The notes under the pieces: model-generated | Databases searched by the model: none | Seen by the model: only the letters and a program-made list of their open reading frames with translations | Told to the model about the DNA's origin: nothing | Part shown: one piece after another, positions 58,200 through 64,000 of the stretch | How the letters are laid out: every line of letters begins with the position of its first letter | Numbering within the stretch: position 1 is the stretch's first letter | Source: Neobacillus notoginsengisoli | GTDB lineage: Bacteria; Bacillota; Bacilli; Bacillales; Cytobacillaceae | NCBI RefSeq assembly: GCF_003515685.1 | Contig: NZ_QWEG01000010.1 | Location: 1-64,000 of the forward strand | DNA length: 64,000 bases | Direction: 5' to 3' | Translations under genes and position numbers: made by a program

Positions 58200-58576
58200 C
58201 CATCGACAACTTTAGCAAAAAAAAAATGATAAATACCGCTTATCACAAGGGTTTAAACAGTTTTCAATCAAACGTTTGATTAAATTCGTTGCTGTCGAAT
58301 GATTGGTTTAAGTGGGAGGAAAAACTAATGCCCTGAAAAGTTGCGTATCGACTTAATCTCAGTTTATGTGGTAATAATTGGCATAGCTCCACCAGTAAAT
58401 TTTCTGAGAGCAAGGAGTCAACTAAATTTGTCCAGTACCCAATCGACAATTTCCGCAAAATAAAATCTAAAAAATTCTGCTTATCTCAAGGGTTCAGGCA
58501 GTTTTCAATCAAACGTTTGATTGAATTCGGTGTTGTCGAACGAGAGGAGCTATTGGAAAGAAAAACTAATGCCACA
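58200..58576. repeat. Two diverged direct repeats (~135 bp) each centred on an identical 16-bp palindrome
   Basis: Units at about 58200-58337 and 58442-58576, offset by 241 bases. Both contain ATCGACAA-TTT, CTTATC-CAAGGGTT, CAGTTTTCAATCAAACG..., TTGTCGAA and GAAAAACTAATGCC. The perfect palindrome AATCAAACGTTTGATT occurs at 58266-58281 and 58507-58522, resembling a dimeric repressor operator of TetR type. The surrounding region 58019-58620 has no supported gene. Confidence 0.75.
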
Positions 58577-58625
58577 ATCGCCAATTTATGGTAAAATAAA
58601 TAAAAAGGGTCCAAGGAGCTAACTT

Positions 58626-58721
58626 ATGGAATTCAATAAAAAATGGGTGCTTGGCTGCGGCCTGTTTTTGCTGGCGGTAAATGGAATAAGCTTTTTGCTA
58701 ATCCACCTGCTGGGGCGCTAG
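58626..58721 (+). CDS. 31-residue single-helix membrane peptide
   Basis: ATG 58626 follows AAGGAG (58613-58618) at seven bases. The product MEFNKKWVLGCGLFLLAVNG... has a charged start and one hydrophobic helix of about 20 residues ending HLLGR. It lies 38 bases upstream of the CPBP-family protein and is probably co-transcribed. It is too short for family recognition. Confidence 0.55.
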   Translation: MEFNKKWVLGCGLFLLAVNGISFLLIHLLGR

Positions 58722-58759
58722 AGAAATGACATAACTACTAAACAGAGCGGGGAATAAAA

Positions 58760-59728
58760 GTGATTGATGACTTAACACAGCCAATCTCGAAGCGGCTATT
58801 GCTATTATTGCTCCTGGTTACGATAGGGTCTGAAGCGGCCCTCTTTTTATCCAGGTACAGTTATTTTTTTTCAGAAGTTTATCAGGCCATCATGATCATC
58901 TCCATCTTTGTGGCCTGGAGGCTTCACCCACGGCTTGCGGGTAACGAACAGCGAAGGCTGGAAAGGCATAGTGGGGAGCGGGAACACCTAACAGAAATAG
59001 ACGGTACGGTACCATCTTCCGCTCCTGTTAACAGGCAACCTTTCATCAGGCAAATGATTTCCCAGTTTGCCGTTGTCTTTCTGATCTTCTATCTCGGAGC
59101 AATCGTATTTAATTTTTATTCAGCTATTCTTTTCGAAGATTTTAATGAAAGTTATGGCGACTATATGGAAGAGTCGGCAGTGATTATGAACGAGAGCCTG
59201 AGAGGAGTCGCAGAGGAAGGTGGAGCCGGGAGCGTAGCAAACCTAATTTTTGAATGGTTTAGTCTCGCTGGGTCCGATTTTTATGCCGACATCCTTGCTG
59301 GATTTGAAGAAGTTTACCGGATTGCTTATATCATCCTGTTTTTGATGTTGTTTAAAAAATGTTTCCCGAAACAGTGGGAAAAGCCAAACCGGGATTTGTT
59401 CCTCATGATTGCCCTGTTTCTCAGCTCTGTTCTATTTGGGGTCGGTCATGCCTTGGACACGCCACAGCCATGGACAGTCACAATCGGCACAATTGCCACC
59501 TTTACGAATTTAGGACTCATACTAGGATTATTGCTTCTCTGGACGCGAAATCTATGGCTCTTAATTGCAGTCCATGCCATATATGATATCTTCATGAGCA
59601 TTGAATGGTACTACTTCGAATTTTCATCCCTCATCTTCGCAGGCCTGCTGCTGCTCGCCTGGGCAATCGAAACCGCCACCCGGAAAACAACCCCGGACCT
59701 CAACCCCGGCCTACGGGTTAGCGACTAA
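58760..59728 (+). CDS. CPBP family intramembrane metalloprotease
   Basis: 322 residues with about eight membrane helices. The C-terminal half has the three Abi/CPBP motifs: FEEVYRI (EExxR-like) near residue 183, LFGVGHAL (FxxxH) near 235, and AVHAIYDIF (HxxxD) near 275. The N-terminal half, with two helices and a charged loop rich in Glu/Arg, is variable. Members process membrane proteins or give self-immunity to bacteriocins; the substrate is unknown. The start is GTG 58760 after GCGGGGAA. Confidence 0.82.
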   Translation: MIDDLTQPISKRLLLLLLLVTIGSEAALFLSRYSYFFSEVYQAIMIISIFVAWRLHPRLAGNEQRRLERHSGEREHLTEIDGTVPSSAPVNRQPFIRQMISQFAVVFLIFYLGAIVFNFYSAILFEDFNESYGDYMEESAVIMNESLRGVAEEGGAGSVANLIFEWFSLAGSDFYADILAGFEEVYRIAYIILFLMLFKKCFPKQWEKPNRDLFLMIALFLSSVLFGVGHALDTPQPWTVTIGTIATFTNLGLILGLLLLWTRNLWLLIAVHAIYDIFMSIEWYYFEFSSLIFAGLLLLAWAIETATRKTTPDLNPGLRVSD

Positions 59729-59800
59729 GAAGCAGGGGGACGGTTCTGCTGCTTCATTCGAGACTCGAATGAAGCGCTGGAACCGTCCCCCTGCCTCACT
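59729..59800. repeat. REP-like palindrome, copy B
   Basis: Same hairpin as 47396-47467: GCAGGGGGACGGTTC through GCTTCATTCGAGACTCGAATGAAGC to GAACCGTCCCCCTGC. The apex differs by compensating changes (CGG/CCG versus CGA/TCG), which argues that base pairing is selected. Confidence 0.82.
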
Positions 59801-60152
59801 TTGTGCTGCTTTTTGCCTGGACAGGCTGACGGGATTTGTTGGGGTACTGCTTTCCGAATTTTATAATCGATGCGAATGCTATCGTTTAAAACGGTTGCTG
59901 AGTACCTTTAACAAAAATTGCTTTTCTTCTGCAGAAAGCATTCTCCAGCTTTTTACTTGAATTTTCATCAAAGTTCACTCCCCGTTTTCAAATTCATTTC
60001 ACTGTAATGGCATTGCTAGTAAATAGGCCCTGCTCCTTTACTATACTGATTATTTACAGGAAACTGAATGGGGAATCGTTCAACAAATACCGACCGGAAC
60101 CTTGATTGTTTTGCAGCAATTCGCCCTTCCAAGAATAAGGGAGAGAGGTATT

Positions 60153-60281
60153 TTGCCAAAACTAAGCAGAAAGTTTAAAAATATGCGGAAAGAGGTAGAG
60201 AAATTTTTTATTGGCGCTAATCATAATAATTTACAGGAATCGCTAATAGAATTGGGGAGACCGCTACTATTTCAACCTTGA
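60153..60281 (+). CDS. Possible small protein, 42 residues
   Basis: TTG 60153 follows AGGGAGAGAGG. The product MPKLSRKFKNMRKEVEKFF... is strongly basic at the start, then polar. There is no family match by eye and no terminator. The region 59801-60580 is otherwise without supported genes, and it is AT-rich. Confidence 0.3.
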   Translation: MPKLSRKFKNMRKEVEKFFIGANHNNLQESLIELGRPLLFQP

Positions 60282-60581
60282 CCAAAAACTCACTGCTCGC
60301 AGGATGAACAGCTTCTCCTGCAATGTCAATCTGCTCCAATTACCAGCCTTAATTTTCATCCTCATCACTCCCTTGTCATTTTCCTATCCCTAAACGGCCT
60401 AGGTCACTTTTTACTTAATCTTCCTTTACCGCCTATTTGTGAATGATAAACGATGAATCGTTCTCCAATTCCAGAGCATAAAGGACAAGCTTTTTAATGA
60501 ATAAGAATAATGACTGGCAAACGACAGGGAATGGTAGCGAAAAACCCAAGTAAAAAGGAATTAATGGCGAAGGATTTTTGC

Positions 60582-60612
60582 AAAAAAAAGAGGCTTCAAC
60601 TTAAGCCTCTTT
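60582..60612 (-). terminator. Terminator of the histidine kinase gene
   Basis: AGAGGCTT and AAGCCTCT arms around CAACTT (60589-60610). On the minus strand seven or more T residues follow at 60588-60582. Confidence 0.85.
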
Positions 60613-62113
60613 GCGTATATGGAAATGTGACCGTAAATGCTGTGCCTTTTCCAGGTCCTTCACTGTGAACGTCAATCGTGCCCCGATGGTCCCGAATAAT
60701 CTTGTAGGTGACCATGAGCCCGAGTCCGTTCCCGGTTGCCTTTGTGGTAAAGAAAGGCTCGCCGAGCTTTGCCAGTTGTTCCTCCGTCAAGCCGACACCG
60801 CTATCTTTAATCGTAACTATAGCTGCTTTTTCATGTTCTTCCAATAATATGCTGACAATCCCGCCATTTGGAATCGCTTCAATCGCATTTTTAATGATAT
60901 TGAGGAACACTTGCTTCAGTTGATTTTTCTCTCCGGTAATGAAAACTTCTTTCTGGGGGAAGTGCGTAATCAAGATGACGTTCTTGAGCATGGCTTCCGG
61001 TTCAAGGAATTTCCCAGCATCTTGCAGAATGGAAGCCAGATTGCATTCGGTAAAGTCGGTGGAGTGAGGGCGCGCGAAAATCATAAAATCGCTTACAATT
61101 GAATTAATTCGATCAATTTCATCCAATATCGTCCTTGTAAACACTGTCTCCTTCGTCGTTTCTGTTAAGAGCTGGACAAAGCCCTTTATTGTCGTTAATG
61201 GGTTTCGGATTTCATGGGCAAAGCCAGCGGCAAGTTCACCGACCATTGAAAGCTTTTCCGCTTTTAACAGCGTCTCCTCCGTCCGCTTTTGCTCGGTAAT
61301 ATCATACTGGATCGAGATATGTTTATACCTTTTCCCGTTTTTGTCAAGAAAAGGGACAAGAGTCGAATCGACCCAATAGAGAGTCCCGTCTTTTGCTCTA
61401 TTGAGGATTTGCCCATTCCAGACCTTCCCGTTGTTCAAATTTTCCAGGACTTCTTTAAAAAACTCCCTGGACTGGTACCCGCAATCAAGAATCACAGGGT
61501 TCTTCCCGATCAATTCTTCCTTCGAATATTTTGAGATCTCGCAAAATTTTTCATTAACATACATATAATTATCTTTTTCATCCATCACAGCAAATATCGT
61601 CGCTTCATTTAATACCTTCTTAAGCTCGGCCAGCTCGGTTAGTGTTATTTTCAAATCGGCGGCAGATTCTTCAAGGGCAAACTGGGTGGTAGAAAGAATG
61701 TCGTTATAATGGGCGATAACAGAAGATAGTACGGAATGGTACAGTGGATCAAGTAAATGAATGCATGAAAAGAGATTTTGGACGGAAAGTGTGCCAGCCT
61801 TTGCTTCTTGTTCTAAAAGGCCGATAACAGAAACACGGGATTTATATAGCAGTTCAATTGTCGAATCAAGAGAACCTGACAATCCTGCAGATTTACGGCC
61901 GAGCAGATTTGCAAAAGAGAGAAGATCGCCTTTAATTGAATCCGTTTCCTTCTCGAGATAGTCCCCAATCAGATGGAAAAAGTAGTTTCGCAAAAAGGAA
62001 GGCTTATCAAGATGATGGAGGAGAAGTTCGTATGTATCGTCGGTTTCCGTTAAAGCCAAGTCACCGCCCAGGCCTTTAATTTTTTGGCTAATAAAAGTTT
62101 TCCAGCTGCTCAT
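60596..62113 (-). CDS. PAS-domain sensor histidine kinase (sporulation-kinase-like), orphan
   Basis: 505 residues, no membrane helix. N-terminal helical sensor region (1-165), PAS domain (about 168-275: ATIFAVMDEKDNYMYVNEKF, GYQSREFFKEVLENLNNGKVWNGQILNRAKDG), HisKA with His300 in AAGFAHEIRNPLTTIKGFVQLL, and HATPase with N box NIIKNAIEAIP, DSGVGL, GEPFFTTKATGNGLGL. No response regulator is adjacent. The soluble PAS architecture resembles Kin kinases feeding Spo0F (KinA/KinE type), but that is inference. AAAGGAGGG precedes the ATG. Confidence 0.88.
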   Translation of the reverse strand: MSSWKTFISQKIKGLGGDLALTETDDTYELLLHHLDKPSFLRNYFFHLIGDYLEKETDSIKGDLLSFANLLGRKSAGLSGSLDSTIELLYKSRVSVIGLLEQEAKAGTLSVQNLFSCIHLLDPLYHSVLSSVIAHYNDILSTTQFALEESAADLKITLTELAELKKVLNEATIFAVMDEKDNYMYVNEKFCEISKYSKEELIGKNPVILDCGYQSREFFKEVLENLNNGKVWNGQILNRAKDGTLYWVDSTLVPFLDKNGKRYKHISIQYDITEQKRTEETLLKAEKLSMVGELAAGFAHEIRNPLTTIKGFVQLLTETTKETVFTRTILDEIDRINSIVSDFMIFARPHSTDFTECNLASILQDAGKFLEPEAMLKNVILITHFPQKEVFITGEKNQLKQVFLNIIKNAIEAIPNGGIVSILLEEHEKAAIVTIKDSGVGLTEEQLAKLGEPFFTTKATGNGLGLMVTYKIIRDHRGTIDVHSEGPGKGTAFTVTFPYTQRGLS

Positions 62114-62166
62114 ACCTGCCCTCCTTTTAATGTGGAATCTTATTATATGTATCTATCAATAAGTAT

Positions 62167-62195
62167 AGTATAAATTTTCCAGTAAGGTTTGTAAA
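62167..62195 (-). promoter_or_regulatory. Sigma-A promoter of the histidine kinase gene
   Basis: On the minus strand TTTACA (62195-62190), 17 bases, then TATACT (62172-62167), about 54 bases upstream of the kinase ATG. Confidence 0.6.
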
Positions 62196-62376
62196 CAATA
62201 GTGAGGCCGATTCAGCAAGGTTCATTCAAACAACTCTTCTCATTTTGTAACAGTCTTCTTTTCATAGAGAAAACTAACTTTTCAAACTATTATTAGTTCC
62301 ATTATACAGTAACAATGAAATTACTTACAAAAAATTCAAATATTAATGAAGTACGGATAAACTTAAGAGCGGTTTG

Positions 62377-62385
62377 TGTTATAGT
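62377..62385 (+). promoter_or_regulatory. Extended -10 promoter of galE
   Basis: TGT followed by TATAGT (62377-62385), about 57 bases before galE; the -35 is weak. Confidence 0.45.
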
Positions 62386-62441
62386 AAAATTGCCAAAACA
62401 ATCATAAAGAGTTTTAAATAAATGTAGAGGGTGATTTGTCA

Positions 62442-63437
62442 GTGAATATCCTTGTAACAGGCGGAGCCGGCTATATTGGTTCCCATACTTGTGTGGCCTT
62501 GCTGGAAGCCGGGTACAATGTCATCATTGCCGATAACTTTAGCAATTGCAATCCGGATAATATTGAAAGAATCATGCGGATTACAAGTAAAAAGGTAGAG
62601 TTCTATGAAATTGACGTAACAAATGTTGAATCGGTAGACGCTATTTTCAAGGAACACAGCATACATGGGGTCATCCATTTTGCCGGTTTAAAAGCGGTCG
62701 GGGAATCAGTCGAAAAGCCATTAATGTATTACAAAAATAATATTATTAGTACGTTAGTCGTGGCTGAAGCCTGCCTAAAATATGGCGTGAATAAATTTGT
62801 ATTCAGCTCATCGGCCACTGTATACGGTGATAATACTGTTCCGTTTGTGGAAACAATGGATTTACTGCCGACAACGAATCCATATGGCGAAACGAAAGCG
62901 ATGAGTGAAAGGATTTTAGCGGATATAGCGGAGGCAAATCCCGCTTTTTCCGTTTCCCTATTAAGATACTTTAATCCGGTTGGGGCGCACGAAAGCGGGC
63001 TGATTGGCGAAGCACCGAATGGCATACCGAATAATCTGATGCCCTATGTCACCCAAGTGGCCAAGGGTAAGCTTGAAAAGCTGCGGGTTTTTGGGAATGA
63101 TTACCCAACGCAGGATGGTACCGGAGTCAGGGACTACATCCATGTCGTTGACTTGGCGGATGGACATGTAGCTGCATTGAACAACCTCTCGAACGGAGTT
63201 CATATTTACAATCTCGGAACAGGTCAGGGAACAAGTGTATTGGAGATCATTGAAGCTTTTGAAAAGGCCAACGGAATCAACGTTCCTTATGAAATTGTGG
63301 AGCGGAGGCCGGGGGACATCGCCAGCTGCTACGCGGACACAGCCAAAGCCAGGGAGGAACTCGGCTGGACGGCAAAACGGGATCTCGTTGCGATGTGTCG
63401 GGATGCCTGGCGGTTTGAGAAGAATGATATGGAGTAA
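62442..63437 (+). CDS. galE: UDP-glucose 4-epimerase
   Basis: About 331 residues. NILVTGGAGYIGSHTCVALLEAG is the NAD-binding Rossmann start, SSSATVYG and the YxxxK of NPYGETKAMSE form the SDR catalytic triad, and the C-terminal VERRPGDIASCYADTAKA is typical. It interconverts UDP-glucose and UDP-galactose. GTG 62442 has AGAGGGTG at proper distance; the TTG at 62436 is too close to it. It links to galU through UDP-glucose. Confidence 0.94.
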   Translation: MNILVTGGAGYIGSHTCVALLEAGYNVIIADNFSNCNPDNIERIMRITSKKVEFYEIDVTNVESVDAIFKEHSIHGVIHFAGLKAVGESVEKPLMYYKNNIISTLVVAEACLKYGVNKFVFSSSATVYGDNTVPFVETMDLLPTTNPYGETKAMSERILADIAEANPAFSVSLLRYFNPVGAHESGLIGEAPNGIPNNLMPYVTQVAKGKLEKLRVFGNDYPTQDGTGVRDYIHVVDLADGHVAALNNLSNGVHIYNLGTGQGTSVLEIIEAFEKANGINVPYEIVERRPGDIASCYADTAKAREELGWTAKRDLVAMCRDAWRFEKNDME

Positions 63438-63440
63438 GGC

Positions 63441-63490
63441 AAAAAACAAGGCCGCAGCCAAATTAAATTGGTGTGCGGCCTTGTTTTTTA
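63441..63490. terminator. Bidirectional terminator between galE and the LCP gene
   Basis: AACAAGGCCGCA...CCAA and TTGG...TGCGGCCTTGTT arms. T residues follow on the plus strand (63484-63489), and a matching run of A residues precedes it, serving the convergent LCP gene. Confidence 0.85.
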
Positions 63491-64000
63491 TGAGGACTGG
63501 CTAATTTCCAGGTGGGATTTTAGTTCCTGCTGGATCATCTGTTGTTCATTTTCGGGAACTAAAAAATAATAGATTTTATTCATTAGTTTACCGCTCCCTT
63601 TCAGCTCAAGCTGCTGGACGTTTTTGCCGGCAGCTTTGTAATTCTTCTGGATGCCGACCATTTCCTCAAAAGTTAGATTCGTCCTGACATTCTTGCCCAG
63701 CGCCCCGAAAATGTCCCCGAAGTTGGCCAGGTTCTGGAAAGATGCCCCTCTCGTAATGACCGCTTGAATAATGTCCCTTTGCCGGTTTTGCCGGCCGAAG
63801 TCACCCCGCGGGTCCTCATAGCGCATCCGCGCAAAGGCAAGGGCGGAATCCCCGTTCAGGTTAACCTCACCTTTCGGGAAGGATTCCCCGCCTGAGGAAA
63901 ATTCAAACGAGTTGTTGAGTTTAATGCCACCGACGGCATCTACAATGTCCTTGAATCCCTCCATATTTATTTGAACATAGTAATCAATCGGGATGTCGAG
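63488..64000 (-). CDS. LytR-CpsA-Psr (LCP) family cell-wall ligase, C-terminal part
   Basis: Partial: the frame stays open to the window edge, giving about 170 residues. DIPIDYYVQINMEGFKDIVDAVGGI and LNGDSALAFARMRYEDPRGDFGRQNRQRDIIQAV are the LCP core; the Arg and Asp residues of FARMRYEDPRGDFGRQ bind the pyrophosphate of the lipid-linked substrate. LCP proteins (TagT/U/V) attach wall teichoic acids to peptidoglycan outside the membrane. The N-terminal membrane anchor is beyond the window. Which paralogue it is cannot be told. Confidence 0.88.
   Translation of the reverse strand, partial: LDIPIDYYVQINMEGFKDIVDAVGGIKLNNSFEFSSGGESFPKGEVNLNGDSALAFARMRYEDPRGDFGRQNRQRDIIQAVITRGASFQNLANFGDIFGALGKNVRTNLTFEEMVGIQKNYKAAGKNVQQLELKGSGKLMNKIYYFLVPENEQQMIQQELKSHLEISQSS

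Noticed and set aside
59820-59980. Possible short minus-strand gene near 59880-59969
   Set aside because: The frame gives only about 27 residues with a weak start signal and no family features.

Overview
This is a chromosomal window from an endospore-forming member of the Bacillaceae, with B. subtilis-like gene order but clearly not B. subtilis itself. The evidence is the conserved run ywlB-ywlC-mntP-ywlE-rpiB-ywlG-glyA-upp-atp operon, then ywzB-ywmB-murAA-spoIID-spoIIQ-spoIIID-mbl-fabZ-ywpF-ssbB-ywqA/ywqB, together with sporulation proteins (SpoIID, SpoIIQ, SpoIIID) and Gram-positive-type Shine-Dalgarno sequences, with many GTG and TTG starts. I cannot fix genus or species. There are no rRNA or tRNA genes and no CRISPR array. 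I see no intact transposon, only the 3' end of a probable group II intron at the left edge.

Layout. 1-3200: intron remnant, the sigma-B-type stress hydrophilin gsiB, a GNAT acetyltransferase, and ywlC (t6A synthesis) with a DnaA-box cluster in front, then mntP. 3570-7240: arginine phosphatase ywlE, rpiB, ywlG, glyA, upp. 7600-15400: a complete F1Fo ATP synthase operon (atpZ-I-B-E-F-H-A-G-D-C), interrupted between atpG and atpD by a dispersed repeat. 15450-16730: a 52-bp tandem palindrome array, then a cyclic-di-GMP-I riboswitch controlling a secreted transglutaminase-like protein. 17200-27820: an 11-subunit complex I operon (nuoABCDHIJKLMN) without the NADH-oxidising subunits E, F and G; NuoC carries a roughly 215-residue Ala/Lys-rich extension. 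28087-32060: galU (reverse), ywzB, ywmB and murAA with an ECF-type promoter upstream. 32100-43430: sporulation and envelope genes (spoIID, spoIIQ, a PBP3-like lipoprotein transpeptidase, spoIIID, mbl), with two more 52-bp arrays, one 21-bp array and a frameshifted NERD gene between them. 43760-48100: an EpuA-like protein, fabZ, a lipoprotein, ywpF, and ssbB with ComK boxes. 48245-54380 (mostly reverse): SNF2 helicase ywqA, SWIM protein ywqB, a 54-residue small protein and an orphan sigma factor. 54700-64000: mnaA, xpaC-yaaN, a CPBP membrane protease, an orphan PAS histidine kinase, galE, and the C-terminal part of an LCP cell-wall ligase.

Themes. Energy metabolism (ATP synthase next to a truncated-type complex I) sits beside cell-envelope synthesis (murAA, PBP3, mbl, galU, galE, mnaA, LCP) and mother-cell/forespore sporulation genes. 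The most unusual content is intergenic: three arrays of palindromes with an exact 52-bp period (4, 13 and 15 units) and one array with a period of about 21 bp, mostly placed just after terminators. These periods are close to whole numbers of helical turns. A family of nested dispersed repeats, a pair of REP-like palindromes, and two diverged direct repeats around an identical 16-bp palindrome add to this.
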